NCBI RefSeq assembly: GCF_024006985.1
Contig: NZ_JAMXIB010000014.1
Coordinates: 1 to 53,738, forward strand
Direction: 5' to 3'
DNA from: Robiginitalea marina
GTDB lineage: Bacteria; Bacteroidota; Bacteroidia; Flavobacteriales; Flavobacteriaceae
Length of the DNA: 53,738 bases
Shown: in pieces, positions 6,848 to 16,155 of the stretch
Layout of the letters: each line of letters opens with the position of its first letter
Position numbering within the stretch: position 1 is the stretch's first letter
The notes under the pieces: model-generated
What the model was told of the DNA's origin: nothing
What the model saw: only the letters and a program-made list of their open reading frames with translations
Databases searched by the model: none
Made by a program: the position numbers and the translations under genes

Positions 6848-9652
6848 CTAAAGGGTAAGAAGGTAGTTTACCAGGTTTTCATCGTGCTCCAGGCCCATTT
6901 TTTTACGCAAACGATATCGTTTGATCTCCACGCTGCGGGGCGAAATATTGAACAGGGGGGCAATTTCCTTTGAAGTGAGGTTCAGGCGCAGGTAGGCGCA
7001 AAGCCGGATGTCATTCGGGGATAATTCCGGATGGGCCGCTTTAAGTTTATTGAGGAATTCGCGGTCGGAATGGTTGAAGGCCTCTTTAAACAATTCCCAG
7101 TCATCGTCCTGGCCCAGGCTTTGGTCGATAATTTGAATAATGGGCTGAATGGACCCGCTGTCCCTGAAGCGATCCTGAATCTGCTTGCGAACCCGGTTCA
7201 GGATTTCATTTTTCTTGATGATGCTCATCGTGGATGCCGCCAGTTCATTGCTTTTCTTTCTGAAATCCTTACGGAGCTGATCATTTTTGAGCTTTACGAT
7301 TTCCCGCTCGTTGCGGGCACGGGCCAGGTCGAGTTCGCGTTGGTTGCGCTCCAGGAGCCTGTTTTGTTTTTTTCGGTAATAATTTCGGTACTGCGTATGG
7401 ATGACCCATCCTGCCAGGGCCAGCATTAGCGCGTAAATCGCCCACATCAGGCGGGTCCTGTACCATGGTTGGGCAATCACAAAAGGATAACTCGCCGTAT
7501 TGCCGGAGAGCTGGTCCCCGATCCGGGCCCGTACCTGGAAGGTATACTTCCCGGGGGGAAGGTTTCGGAAGGAAGCCTGTGAATTTTCTGACCAGGGGCT
7601 CCAATCCGGATAAAAACCATCTAACCGGTACTGGTACATCGGGGGGCGGAATGGAACATATTCCCCTGTGAAAAAAGAAAAATCGAGGTTGTTCTCCCGG
7701 TGGGTAAATTCCCCCGCTTTTGCAATTTCCGCAAGCGATTCCGAACCGGACTGCAGGTGCCTGCCCTCGTAACGCACGGAGGCCAGGGCGATGTTAAATT
7801 CCTTCGGGGCATAGCGGTTCAGGTCAATCACCATGTAGCCCGAACGGGTGCCGATCAGATAGTTTCCGGGCTCCGGAAGCACCCCCAGGCTTTCATAACC
7901 CACAATCCCGTTCCGCTCCTTTTCGGCCAGGGGGATCACCTGTACCTTCGGGTTGCCCAGCAAATTCCCGGGGCTGACCAAATAAATACTGGACTCCCCA
8001 AACAGCCAGAGGCTATTGTTGGTCGGGTCCACATGCATTCTCCCGGAAAGGTTTTTTTCCTTCCCGTAAACCGCCTTCAGGGTCGTATCCTTTACAAACC
8101 GGTCACCCTCCGGGTCATACCGGAAAATGCCCTCCGAATAGGCATAGAGCAATTCACCACCATATTTTATGATGCCCGAATCATACCCTATCAGGGTAGT
8201 GTCAACCGTAACTGATACGGCCTTGGAAAACCCCGGGTCAGTGGCCACCTTGAAAATCCCCTTGTATTCATGGTTCACAAAAACCGTACGGTCCAGTACC
8301 TCCACAAAACGCGAGGAATGTTCAAATCCGTCGATTTTGTTCCTGACCTTCCACAATCGGCCCTCCTTTTCCAGGATGCTCAACCCGTCGTATTTGCCCT
8401 GTATCAGCCATTGCGGGTTCCCCGGCAATCGCGCCACTTTCCAGGTACCCGAGTCAGCATCGATGCGAAGGGCCTGTGATCCCTCGATCACAAAGGTGCC
8501 CGTGTGGTGCCCGCAGAAAAGCGTGTCGTCAATTGCGTCCAGGGACCACACCTGGCCCTTGGTCCCTTCGACCAGCGCAAATTCCCCGGTGGACCCCACC
8601 GACTTATAAAATAACCCCTGGTTGGTCCCCAGGTAGAGGAAGCCGTCATGCGCCCGGGCTGCATACACGCTGCCCACATCGCCCCTTTTATCGTCGAATT
8701 TAGCGAAAGGGGATTCCGGGTTGATATAGCTTACCCCATTGTCAAGCCCAAGCCAGATGTTTGCGTCCCTGTCCTCGAACAGGGCCAGGACCGTATTATT
8801 GCCCAGGCCACTGAGCTGGTCATACTGCCGCACCAGGTTTCCCCGGCGATCGAGGTGGTACCCACCTTTTGAAATGGTGCCAACCATAAACCCTCCCTGC
8901 CTTAACTGAATGGCACTATAGGTGCGGGAAGCCTTGAGCATGGGGTTAACAGGAATTTCCCAGGCTTCCAGGCCTTCGGGGCGGAGCCTGAAAAACCCGC
9001 TATCACTGGTCAGCACGAGTAAGCCCCCGGGCTCGAGGAAAATGTTGATGACCTCATCTTCGAGCAGCACCGGGTGGTTGCTGACCAATACCTCGGATCC
9101 GTTTTCAACCCTGAAGACCCCAAGGCCTTTCCGCTGGAAGTAGAGTACCGCGTCTACTACAAAGATTTTCGTAATCGAGGTCCGCGCTTCTATTCGGGCC
9201 ACGCTTTCATCAGAAGGGTTATAGACATAAATGCGGTCGAGTGACTGGAAAATAATGTAGCCATCGATCTCCAGGATGGTCCAGAATTCTTCATCGGGCA
9301 CCATATCGATGTCCAACCGCCTGGTCAATGAAGTATAGCGCAATACCCCGTAGGAATCCCGTTCCCAGAACCCGAAATCCATGTAGAACCCGCTGTAGAT
9401 CCGGTCCCCTATGGCCTTAACCGACCGCATGATAGTCTTATTTGGGGAAGGATACAGCGACCAGGACGACCCGTTGTATACCAGAAGGCCCTTGTTATTG
9501 GCAATATAGATGAGTTTGTCACGCCCCTGGGTTACGGACCAGTTCTGGTTTTCCGCCCCGTAATCCGAGGGGGTAAAATTCCGGATAGGCGGCACATCCT
9601 GGCCATGAAGGCTTCCAAGCAGGACAAAAAACAGGATTACTGCTATTTTCAA
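6848..9652 (-). CDS. Membrane-bound beta-propeller / Y_Y_Y sensor with LuxR-type DNA-binding domain
   Basis: I place the start at TTG 9652, giving 934 residues, because the protein then opens with a typical signal sequence (KIAVILFFVLLGSLHGQ); a GTG start at 9829 would add an unlikely 59-residue tail. Most of the protein (about 20-650) is a two-component-regulator-type beta-propeller with repeats such as NNTVLALFEDRDANIWLGLD. A triple-tyrosine (Y_Y_Y) domain follows (YQYRLDGFYPDWSPW, PPGKYTFQVRA), then one membrane helix at about 737-753, a coiled coil, and a C-terminal LuxR-type helix-turn-helix (SKEIAPLFNISPRSVEIKRYRLRKKM). There is no kinase or receiver domain, so it is a one-component sensor that would sense glycan in the periplasm and bind DNA in the cytoplasm. 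It sits directly upstream of the glucan operon and most likely activates it. Confidence 0.88.
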   Translation of the reverse strand: MKIAVILFFVLLGSLHGQDVPPIRNFTPSDYGAENQNWSVTQGRDKLIYIANNKGLLVYNGSSWSLYPSPNKTIMRSVKAIGDRIYSGFYMDFGFWERDSYGVLRYTSLTRRLDIDMVPDEEFWTILEIDGYIIFQSLDRIYVYNPSDESVARIEARTSITKIFVVDAVLYFQRKGLGVFRVENGSEVLVSNHPVLLEDEVINIFLEPGGLLVLTSDSGFFRLRPEGLEAWEIPVNPMLKASRTYSAIQLRQGGFMVGTISKGGYHLDRRGNLVRQYDQLSGLGNNTVLALFEDRDANIWLGLDNGVSYINPESPFAKFDDKRGDVGSVYAARAHDGFLYLGTNQGLFYKSVGSTGEFALVEGTKGQVWSLDAIDDTLFCGHHTGTFVIEGSQALRIDADSGTWKVARLPGNPQWLIQGKYDGLSILEKEGRLWKVRNKIDGFEHSSRFVEVLDRTVFVNHEYKGIFKVATDPGFSKAVSVTVDTTLIGYDSGIIKYGGELLYAYSEGIFRYDPEGDRFVKDTTLKAVYGKEKNLSGRMHVDPTNNSLWLFGESSIYLVSPGNLLGNPKVQVIPLAEKERNGIVGYESLGVLPEPGNYLIGTRSGYMVIDLNRYAPKEFNIALASVRYEGRHLQSGSESLAEIAKAGEFTHRENNLDFSFFTGEYVPFRPPMYQYRLDGFYPDWSPWSENSQASFRNLPPGKYTFQVRARIGDQLSGNTASYPFVIAQPWYRTRLMWAIYALMLALAGWVIHTQYRNYYRKKQNRLLERNQRELDLARARNEREIVKLKNDQLRKDFRKKSNELAASTMSIIKKNEILNRVRKQIQDRFRDSGSIQPIIQIIDQSLGQDDDWELFKEAFNHSDREFLNKLKAAHPELSPNDIRLCAYLRLNLTSKEIAPLFNISPRSVEIKRYRLRKKMGLEHDENLVNYLLTL

Positions 9653-9837
9653 GGCGGGAACTAAAATTATTGGCTTTAAAAATACAAATACTTTTATGAG
9701 AAATGGCCCCGGGTGTTGCCCTTCCTTTTCAGGTCCCGGGAATATCAGGAAAGGCCCGCCTTCCAAATATCCGGTCAAATCATTACCTTGGGGAGAAATC
9801 CAATAGCAGGGCTTTCCTTCCCAAACCACGGCGACCG

Positions 9838-10569
9838 ATGTTCCATTTTTTTCGACAACTTCGACGGAAACTGCTCTCGAACAGCCAGTTGAGCCGCTAT
9901 CTTTTTTATGCCCTGGGGGAGATTGTGCTGGTGGTATTGGGGATTCTGATCGCCCTTCAGATCGACAACTGGAATGACCAGAGGAAACTCCAGGCCCGGC
10001 AGGCCACCCTGCTTACAGACCTGCGTTCGGACCTTCAGGAAACCCTGGATGGGCTGCAGTTCGGCAAATCCCTGAACGCCCATACCGTGGTGCAGTATCG
10101 TTTCCTTATGGATGCGATTGACCAAAATGCCCCCTACTCGGAGCAAATTGATTCGGCCATGGCCTGGCTCCCCATGTTCCATGTACCCCGCTTTACACGG
10201 ACGGCCTACGAAAGCCTGAAAAGCCAGGGAGTGGATATCCTGACCAACCGGACGCTGAAAAACCAGATTGCAAACCTCTATGAAAATGAATTCCCGTACC
10301 TGAAAGAAGACCAAACGCAATTGGAATGGTCCCTGCACAATACAGACAAACCGGTCTACATCAACCGGTACCTGCGCTATCGGGATAATGGGGACATTAT
10401 GGTGTTTCCCGTGGACTTTGAGAAAATAAAGGCCGATACCGGATTTATCAATTTTTTGGCCACCCTCATCGCAATTCGGGCGGCAGGGATAGAATTTTAC
10501 GAGAGGACCATGGCAAAAACCGAAGAGGTTATTGCCGGGATAGACCGGGAACTGGATAACCTCGAGTGA
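9838..10569 (+). CDS. DUF6090-type membrane protein of unknown function
   Basis: The ATG at 9838 gives 243 residues. The N-terminus MFHFFRQLRRKLLSN is basic, followed by one hydrophobic helix (about 21-40) that ends in the family hallmark LGILIALQIDNWND. The rest (about 45-243) is mostly helical and charged with no recognisable catalytic motif, presumably outside the inner membrane. Proteins with this beginning are abundant and often multi-copy in Flavobacteriia; their role is unknown. It is divergent from the LuxR-type regulator (about 185 bases between the two starts), so the two may share a control region. No link to glucan use can be shown from sequence. Confidence 0.75.
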   Translation: MFHFFRQLRRKLLSNSQLSRYLFYALGEIVLVVLGILIALQIDNWNDQRKLQARQATLLTDLRSDLQETLDGLQFGKSLNAHTVVQYRFLMDAIDQNAPYSEQIDSAMAWLPMFHVPRFTRTAYESLKSQGVDILTNRTLKNQIANLYENEFPYLKEDQTQLEWSLHNTDKPVYINRYLRYRDNGDIMVFPVDFEKIKADTGFINFLATLIAIRAAGIEFYERTMAKTEEVIAGIDRELDNLE

Positions 10570-10661
10570 TGCCGGGCTTTGTCCAACACCCGTGATCAAG
10601 CCTTCCTTTCTCAGGCGGGCTTATTTAAGAAAACCGGTGAAACACATTAAAAACACCTACC

Positions 10662-11909
10662 ATGAAAAACACTGTTGCCGTGAAACCCGACCTCGACTTT
10701 ATCCGTTCGCAATTTCCTGCCTTTTCAGAGCCTTCGCTCCGGGGATGGGCATTCTTTGAAAATGCGGGGGGGTCCTATCCCTGCCGGCAGGTCATTACCC
10801 GCCTGACGGATTATTATACCCAAAACAAGGTGCAACCCTATTACCCCTACCCGGCCTCGGAAAAGGCCGGCGCCCTTATGGACGAATCGTACCGGCGGAT
10901 TTCGGAATACCTGAATGTGGAAGCTGCCGAGGTCCATTTCGGGCCTTCTACCACCCAGAACGTGTATGTGCTGGCCCAGGCGATGCGCCCGATGTGGGAT
11001 GAAGGGGATGAAATCATCGTATCGTGCCAGGACCACGAAGCCAATGCCGGGGCCTGGAGGCGGTTGTCCAAAACCGGGATGCGCGTGGTCGAATGGCATG
11101 TGGACCGGGAAACGGGGGTACTGTCGCCAGATACCCTTAAAGGCCTCTTTTCCGACAAGACCCGTATGGTGGCCTACCCCCATTGCTCCAATGTAATCGG
11201 GCACGTGAACCCGGTGAAGGAAATTACCGCCATGGCCCACGCCCATGGGGCCCTCTCGGTGGTGGATGGGGTCGGCTGGGCCCCGCACGGCTTTCCCGAC
11301 CTGAAGGACCTGGGGGTGGACATCTACATGTTCTCTTCCTATAAAACCTTTGGCCCCCACCTCGGGGTGCTTTACGTGAAGGATGCCCTGGCCCGGAAGA
11401 TGGAAAACCAGTCGCATTTCTTCAAGGAGGGGGTCACCCGGAGCATGCTGACCCCAGCCGGCCCGGACCATGCCCAGATCGGGTCCGCAGCAGGCATGGC
11501 AGAATATTTCGACGCGGTGTATGCCCACCATTTCGCGAAAACGGCCACCCCTGCGCAAAGGAACCAGGCCCTTTGCGGGCTGTTCCGGGCGCATGAAACG
11601 GCCCTGCTCGCGCCCCTGCTCGATTTCCTGCGATCGCGGGACGATGTGCGCATCATCGGCCCCGATACGTTGGAGGACCGGGCCCCGATCGTATCGATCT
11701 TACCCAAAAGGAAAGGGGTGCGGGAAGTCTATGACGCCCTTACTGCCCACCGGTTGATGCTGGGCTACGGCAATTTCTATGCGCACCGGCCCCTGATGGA
11801 TATGGGCCTGGCCACCGACCCGGGGGTGATCCGGATTTCCTTTGTGCACTATACCCGTCAGGAAGAAATCGATCAGCTGCTGGAAGGGCTAAAAAATGCC
11901 CTGGCCTGA
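10662..11909 (+). CDS. Class V aminotransferase, cysteine desulfurase-like
   Basis: The product has 415 residues and the fold-type I PLP layout of cysteine desulfurase-like proteins. Visible marks are FENAGGSYP (residues 32-40), the DHEAN block that stacks on PLP (His125), VVDGVGWAPH with Asp202 that holds the pyridine nitrogen, and FSSYKTFGPH with Lys228 as the Schiff-base lysine. It resembles the VC1184-type subgroup whose substrate is not settled; the usual NifS/SufS cysteine loop is not obvious, so a role in sulfur transfer should not be assumed. The next gene, 68 bases downstream, is a D-amino acid aminotransferase, so a shared role in amino acid turnover is possible. It is preceded by a 92-base gap after the DUF6090 gene. 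Confidence 0.88.
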   Translation: MKNTVAVKPDLDFIRSQFPAFSEPSLRGWAFFENAGGSYPCRQVITRLTDYYTQNKVQPYYPYPASEKAGALMDESYRRISEYLNVEAAEVHFGPSTTQNVYVLAQAMRPMWDEGDEIIVSCQDHEANAGAWRRLSKTGMRVVEWHVDRETGVLSPDTLKGLFSDKTRMVAYPHCSNVIGHVNPVKEITAMAHAHGALSVVDGVGWAPHGFPDLKDLGVDIYMFSSYKTFGPHLGVLYVKDALARKMENQSHFFKEGVTRSMLTPAGPDHAQIGSAAGMAEYFDAVYAHHFAKTATPAQRNQALCGLFRAHETALLAPLLDFLRSRDDVRIIGPDTLEDRAPIVSILPKRKGVREVYDALTAHRLMLGYGNFYAHRPLMDMGLATDPGVIRISFVHYTRQEEIDQLLEGLKNALA

Positions 11910-11941
11910 CCCCCTGACCCCTCGAAGTTACCGCTAAGTCG

Positions 11942-11949
11942 TACCTTAG
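11942..11949 (+). promoter_or_regulatory. Candidate Bacteroidota -7 promoter box
   Basis: TACCTTAG resembles the TAnnTTTG box used by the Bacteroidota sigma factor. It lies 28 bases before the ATG at 11978. If used, transcription would begin about at 11955, which argues for that ATG over the GTG at 11954. No clear -33 TTG was found. Confidence 0.35.
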
Positions 11950-11977
11950 GGGAGTGAACACAAAAAGCACTGGCAGC

Positions 11978-12835
11978 ATGGCGAAAGGGCCTGAATATCC
12001 TTCCAAAGTTTACCTGAACGGCGCTATCGTGGACGCTGGGGCAGCAACTGTTTCCGTCTTTGACAGGGGATTCCTGTTCGGGGACGGCATCTATGAGGTC
12101 ATGGCGCGGATAAACGGGCGCTTTTTCTACCAACAGGCCCATATGGACCGGCTGAAGGCTTGCCTGCGAAAAATTGACATCGACTATGACGCGGACACCC
12201 TTGAGGAGGCGATCCCTTCCCTGCTGGAGGCTTCAGGGGTCTCCGGGAAGGATTGTATGCTCTATATCCAAATCACCCGGGGGGTGGCCCCCCGCCAGCA
12301 CGCCTACCCCCCGGGAATCAGGCCTACAGCCCTGATGTACGCCTGGGAAAAGGCCCTGCCCGACATCAACCGGGGCCTTGCCAAAGTAGTGACCCGGGAA
12401 GATTTCCGGTGGTCGCGCTGCGACATCAAGATGACTTCCCTTCTCGGGAATGTAATGGCCAACCAGTATGCGATGGAGCAGCAATGCTACGAAACCCTGT
12501 TTGTACGCGATGGCGTGGTGACGGAAGCCTCCCACTGCAATGTCTTTTTTGTGAAGGATGGGGTGGTGTATACCCACCCGGCCAATACGTCCATCCTGGA
12601 CGGGATCACCCGTCAGGTCGTTTTGGAACTCTGCGGGTCCCTTGGCCTCGAAGTACGGTTACAGGGCGTGGCCGCATCGGACCTCCACGGCATGGATGAA
12701 GCCTTCCTGACCGGCACCAGCACCCAGGTCATGGCTATATCGGAAATCGACGGGAAACCTGTCGGGATAGGGTCTGCGGGCCCGGTCACCCGGAGGTTGC
12801 AGGAGGCGTTCCTGGACTTGAAAACAGCCCCATGA
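11978..12835 (+). CDS. dat: D-amino acid aminotransferase (class IV PLP enzyme)
   Basis: Counting from the ATG at 11978 the protein has 285 residues, normal for the family; a GTG 24 bases earlier is an alternative start. It has the fold-type IV marks: FDRGFLFGDGIYE near residues 28-40, the Schiff-base lysine Lys151 within RWSRCDIKMTSLLGN, and Glu183 in VVTEASHCNVFF. The motif RGVAPRQHAYP (about 101-111) matches the carboxylate-binding Arg and His of bacterial D-alanine aminotransferases better than branched-chain enzymes. It should swap amino groups between D-amino acids and 2-oxo acids in the cytoplasm, supplying D-glutamate or degrading D-alanine from peptidoglycan. Branched-chain aminotransferase or aminodeoxychorismate lyase are less likely alternatives. 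Confidence 0.85.
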   Translation: MAKGPEYPSKVYLNGAIVDAGAATVSVFDRGFLFGDGIYEVMARINGRFFYQQAHMDRLKACLRKIDIDYDADTLEEAIPSLLEASGVSGKDCMLYIQITRGVAPRQHAYPPGIRPTALMYAWEKALPDINRGLAKVVTREDFRWSRCDIKMTSLLGNVMANQYAMEQQCYETLFVRDGVVTEASHCNVFFVKDGVVYTHPANTSILDGITRQVVLELCGSLGLEVRLQGVAASDLHGMDEAFLTGTSTQVMAISEIDGKPVGIGSAGPVTRRLQEAFLDLKTAP

Positions 12836-13017
12836 GGCAGGCCCCGGCGGAATCACGACGCGCCATCCCAAGGGTGAATAGGGAATTGAAGGAGGTGCCC
12901 GGAAGCACCGGACGGGTTTTATGATGTTGAATTACAGGGATAAGGATTATTTTGAAACCGGGTGGGTGGGGGTCAGCGCTGTAAAGCCCTGCTACCGTGG
13001 TCCGATTTCTCCAAACT

Positions 13018-14349
13018 CTAAAACCCGGTAGATACCCCCACTACTATTGCCGTTGCCCCGAGGCCAAGAAGGAGAAGCAAAGGTTTCCAGATAAACTGAA
13101 CCCAGCGGTTAAAGGAAATGCCCGCAACGGCCAGGATCCCCATCAGGGCCCCATTGGTGGGCACTATAAGGTCCATATTTACCGCCCCGTACTGGTACGC
13201 CAGTACGCAGACCTGCCGGGATACCCCCACCAGGTCGGCAAGGGGTGTTAGCACCGGCATGGTCAGCACCACCTGGCCCGAATAACTCGATACGGGGAAG
13301 TGCAGCAACGCCTGGCTGACGAGCATCCCAAGGGCAGACAGGGTTTCGGGAAGGCCTTCCATGGGCGTGAACAACCCGTAAATCAAAGTGTCCAAAATCA
13401 TCCCTTTTTCCAGCAACAGGGGCACGCTGCTGGCCAACCCCATGATGAGGGCTGCGAAGGTCATTTCCTTCATCCCTTCCACGTAGGTAAGCGCGGCCCG
13501 GTCAATCCCCATCCCAGAAAGGACCCCGGTAAGGATTGCCAGGGCGAAAAAGGAGGCGGAGATTTCATTCATCCCCCAATCCAGGGCCACCAACCCGTAG
13601 GTAACCCCCGTAAAGGTCAGGACCAGGAAGAACAGCACAAGGATGTTGCGCCCTGAAAGTTTTTGGGCGCCAGAGCCCATCGGTTCGGGGGCAACCCTGT
13701 TCTTGCGCGCATACCGGATCAGATACCCTGTCCAGATAAGCCAGGCCAGCACAAGGAACAGCAGCCGAAACAGGGCCCCTGACATTAAAGGGAGCTCCGC
13801 TTCCTTCTGGGCCAGGACCACCGCAAAGGGATTCATCGGGCTGAACGCGGCCCCCAGTACCGCAGAACCAAAACTGCAGGCCACGGCTACAAAGGCATTA
13901 TAGCCCATAGAGCGGCAGAATAGGATCAGGATGGGGGCCATGGCAATGATCTCCTCCTGCAACCCGATAGTCGCCCCTGCCGTGGCAAACAGCAGGGAAA
14001 CCATCACCAGGGCCACCGCTTCCCGCCCTTTTACCAGGTCCACAATGCGCTGCAGGCCCTGCCCCAGCGCACCGGTTTTCTCAACCAGGTAAAAACTGCC
14101 CCCAACCAGCAGGATGAGGGCGATCAGGTCGGCCTGGTTTATCAGGCCTTCGGGAACGGACAGGAAGAGGTCAAAAACCCCCATCGTTTCTCCGTCCACC
14201 TCCTGATACGAATTTCCCACGACCCGGGTTTGTCCGGTATCAGGATCGGTCACGCGGCCGTAACGGCCCTGGGGCAAAATAAAGGTGAGCCCCCAGGAAA
14301 GGAAGATCACCCCCAGCATAATGACAAAGGCGTTGGGGAATTTTTTCAT
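13018..14349 (-). CDS. YfcC/DcuC-family membrane transporter
   Basis: The ATG at 14349 gives 443 residues starting MKKFPNAFVIMLGVIFL; a TTG 27 bases further upstream is a weaker alternative. About ten to twelve hydrophobic helices span the protein. The YfcC/DcuC layout is visible: an N-terminal helix followed by a periplasmic loop with GRYGRVTDPDTG, a block ATAGATIGLQEEIIAMAPIL and the block SFGSAVLGAAFSPMNPFAV that lines the transport site in this superfamily. Substrates known or proposed for relatives include dicarboxylates, basic amino acids and peptides, so the substrate here is open. It points towards the D-amino acid aminotransferase gene with 182 bases between the two stops. The C-terminus ends in a membrane helix. 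Confidence 0.85.
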   Translation of the reverse strand: MKKFPNAFVIMLGVIFLSWGLTFILPQGRYGRVTDPDTGQTRVVGNSYQEVDGETMGVFDLFLSVPEGLINQADLIALILLVGGSFYLVEKTGALGQGLQRIVDLVKGREAVALVMVSLLFATAGATIGLQEEIIAMAPILILFCRSMGYNAFVAVACSFGSAVLGAAFSPMNPFAVVLAQKEAELPLMSGALFRLLFLVLAWLIWTGYLIRYARKNRVAPEPMGSGAQKLSGRNILVLFFLVLTFTGVTYGLVALDWGMNEISASFFALAILTGVLSGMGIDRAALTYVEGMKEMTFAALIMGLASSVPLLLEKGMILDTLIYGLFTPMEGLPETLSALGMLVSQALLHFPVSSYSGQVVLTMPVLTPLADLVGVSRQVCVLAYQYGAVNMDLIVPTNGALMGILAVAGISFNRWVQFIWKPLLLLLGLGATAIVVGVSTGF

Positions 14350-14414
14350 CGGCAGCTGGCGTGTCGGGGCTTTCAACAGCGCGACAAGCCGGGTTTGGTA
14401 TGGTTATGAGCGGG

Positions 14415-14422
14415 AAAAGATA
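14415..14422 (-). promoter_or_regulatory. Candidate -7 box for the YfcC-family transporter
   Basis: On the minus strand this reads TATCTTTT, one base off TAnnTTTG, 65 bases before the ATG at 14349. The 291-base gap between this transporter gene and the deoxynucleotidase gene (14350-14640) shows no other gene-like content. Confidence 0.3.
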
Positions 14423-14640
14423 GGCAAAAATGAGTAACCGGAAGGGTATTTCCAGGGTTGGCTTAGGGGTGCTTATATCCTTTCAGGGTACCGCACAAAC
14501 CTGTTTCAGTCCATTTAGCCCACATGTTTTTTTTAGGATAATCAAAAAACTACCCTGTTGCCAGGTGATTTCAGGGAACCAGCGTACCTTATCGCGGGTG
14601 GGTGGGGGCCCTGTCATAAAACTCCAGGCGCCAACTGCCC

Positions 14641-15159
14641 TTAAAGCAGCTTCCCGGCCACCTCCAACCAGTCATTGGCCCGCTCAAACCCCTCGGTGTG
14701 GATGTTGTGGGGGGAGGTAAACAGGATGCTCCGGCCCTGGAAGGTCTCCAGGTTGTGGGAGCGGTCGTCAATCAGCACATCCCCGCGGAGGATATGCTTG
14801 TCGCCCAGAAGGATGCGGTTACGCCAGTGGATAAAGGGAAAGTGCTCATCGAGCCACTGGTGCTTCTCAATAAGGGAATTCGGAAACTGCATGGCTGCCG
14901 AAGCGATGTACACCTGGTATTTCCCGGCGAGTGCTTCCAGGACCTCCTTGCTGTGGGCTATCGGCTCCAGGTTGCGGAAAAAACCCGGTTCGAAGTAATG
15001 CTGCCAGATCCGGTCGCGGTGGTGCGGGACCTGTTGCCAAACCTCGCCCCCCATGCATTGCTCAAGGGTCAGCACGGCACCGAATCGTTCATTATACCTC
15101 TGGATATGGGCCCCGTAGGTATCGGCCAGGACCTCATCCATGTCAACAAAAACCGTCAT
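14641..15159 (-). CDS. 5'(3')-deoxyribonucleotidase (NT5C family, HAD fold)
   Basis: The product has 172 residues and a HAD-type fold. The catalytic pair is in MTVFVDMDEVLADTYG: Asp6 is the nucleophile and Asp8 the acid/base. Motif II is VYIASAAMQFP, and the acidic motif IV is DVLIDDRSHN. The length and the NT5C-style cap (QQVPHHRDRIWQHYFEPGFF) match bacterial homologues of the cytosolic 5'(3')-deoxyribonucleotidase, which would remove phosphate from dNMPs in the cytoplasm. It lies 81 bases downstream of the F420-reductase-like gene on the same strand and may be read with it, though a partial promoter-like stretch in the gap allows separate expression. Confidence 0.85.
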   Translation of the reverse strand: MTVFVDMDEVLADTYGAHIQRYNERFGAVLTLEQCMGGEVWQQVPHHRDRIWQHYFEPGFFRNLEPIAHSKEVLEALAGKYQVYIASAAMQFPNSLIEKHQWLDEHFPFIHWRNRILLGDKHILRGDVLIDDRSHNLETFQGRSILFTSPHNIHTEGFERANDWLEVAGKLL

Positions 15160-15240
15160 CCGCTTTTTCCTGCGAAGTACTCAAAAAAGGAGGGTAATTT
15201 CAAGGGCGCTGGCGTTAAAACTCCGTTATTTTTAAACCGA

Positions 15241-15927
15241 TCAGGGCCTTTCAATATGGTAATTCATTATGGGTGACCCCAGGGCGCCCATCAGGGAAAA
15301 GGTCATGGGCATCAGCATTTCAGTCCCCCTGCTCGATTCAATGCCCCCAAGGTCCAGGATCCGGTGCGCAGGCCAGCCCATTTCCTGAAGCAGCCCGGAA
15401 ACCTGCCGCTTGGCTCCGGCATGATTGCCGCAAAGGAATACCTGGTGTTCGCCGGGAACCAGCTCAGGGGTAACCATCACATTAAAATTCAGGGTGTTCA
15501 GCGCCTTTACCACGTGGGAATCGGGATACCTGCGCTGAATTTGTTCCCCGAGGGAATCAGTATTGCATACGGTCAGGGACGGGGGGAAGCCCCGCGTAAA
15601 ATCGAGGGGGTTTGCCACATCCAACAGGGTTTTTCCCGACAACGCGGCGGCTCCGACCGCTTCCAGGGCCTCGAGGGAATACATCCCGGCCGTGGCATTT
15701 ACCAGCAAATCGGTATCCGGGGACACCTCCGGGAATGCACAGAGCCGGATCTCCGGGTTTTTGGCATGCCAGGCCGAAAAAGAAATGCCATTGAAGGGAT
15801 TGGGTTCCGTGCGCGACCGGGTTATCTCAGGGTCGCGGGTGGCCATGCAAACCTCATGGCCCAGTTCATTCACCCGGGTCGCCAGCGCCTGGCCGACGGC
15901 TCCGCTTCCGAGGATCGTTACTTTCAT
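15241..15927 (-). CDS. NADPH-dependent F420 reductase-like NAD(P)-binding protein
   Basis: The product has 228 residues. It begins with a Rossmann fold, MKVTILGSGAVGQALA, with the dinucleotide motif GxGxVG and a second strand MATRDPE whose Arg suggests NADP(H). The later block LVNATAGMYSLEALEAVGAA and the stretch VVKALNTLNFNVM match the fold of F420-dependent NADP reductases and pyrroline-5-carboxylate reductase relatives. Flavobacteria do not make F420, so the name describes the family and not the reaction; the true substrate is unknown. It is probably transcribed by itself or with the downstream deoxynucleotidase gene. Confidence 0.8.
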   Translation of the reverse strand: MKVTILGSGAVGQALATRVNELGHEVCMATRDPEITRSRTEPNPFNGISFSAWHAKNPEIRLCAFPEVSPDTDLLVNATAGMYSLEALEAVGAAALSGKTLLDVANPLDFTRGFPPSLTVCNTDSLGEQIQRRYPDSHVVKALNTLNFNVMVTPELVPGEHQVFLCGNHAGAKRQVSGLLQEMGWPAHRILDLGGIESSRGTEMLMPMTFSLMGALGSPIMNYHIERP

Positions 15928-16083
15928 AGGTTCAGGATGAGTTTATGCAACGGGTAAGGCAAGCGTTGCGCTGTTCAATCAGAAGAAATTTACAAAAAAA
16001 CCCGGTATCCCCTACCCCCAAATTGCCTGTAAAAAAACACGGGCAATTCCCCTGTGCAGCGCGCAGGCCTCCAAGATTACCCA

Positions 16084-16112
16084 TTGTCTGTAGACAGAAA
16101 TCACTATCTTAG
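16084..16112 (+). promoter_or_regulatory. Candidate Bacteroidota promoter for the lipocalin-like lipoprotein
   Basis: A -33 TTG at 16084-16086 and a -7 box TATCTTAG at 16105-16112 are separated by 18 bases, close to the Bacteroidota sigma factor pattern. The box ends 43 bases before the ATG at 16156. The rest of the 228-base gap between 15928 and 16155 shows nothing gene-like. Confidence 0.5.
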
Positions 16113-16155
16113 GGGGTACCGGGTGCAGGTAACCAACGGCAGCCGGGAACCTTTC

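Noticed and set aside
9653-9829. GTG start giving a 993-residue LuxR-type regulator
   Set aside because: The extra residues do not resemble the family, and the TTG at 9652 gives a perfect signal sequence.
12836-13017. Hairpin-like GC-rich stretch between the D-amino acid aminotransferase and transporter genes
   Set aside because: The stem around GTGC/GCAC at about 12896-12910 is short and imperfect, so I could not support a terminator.
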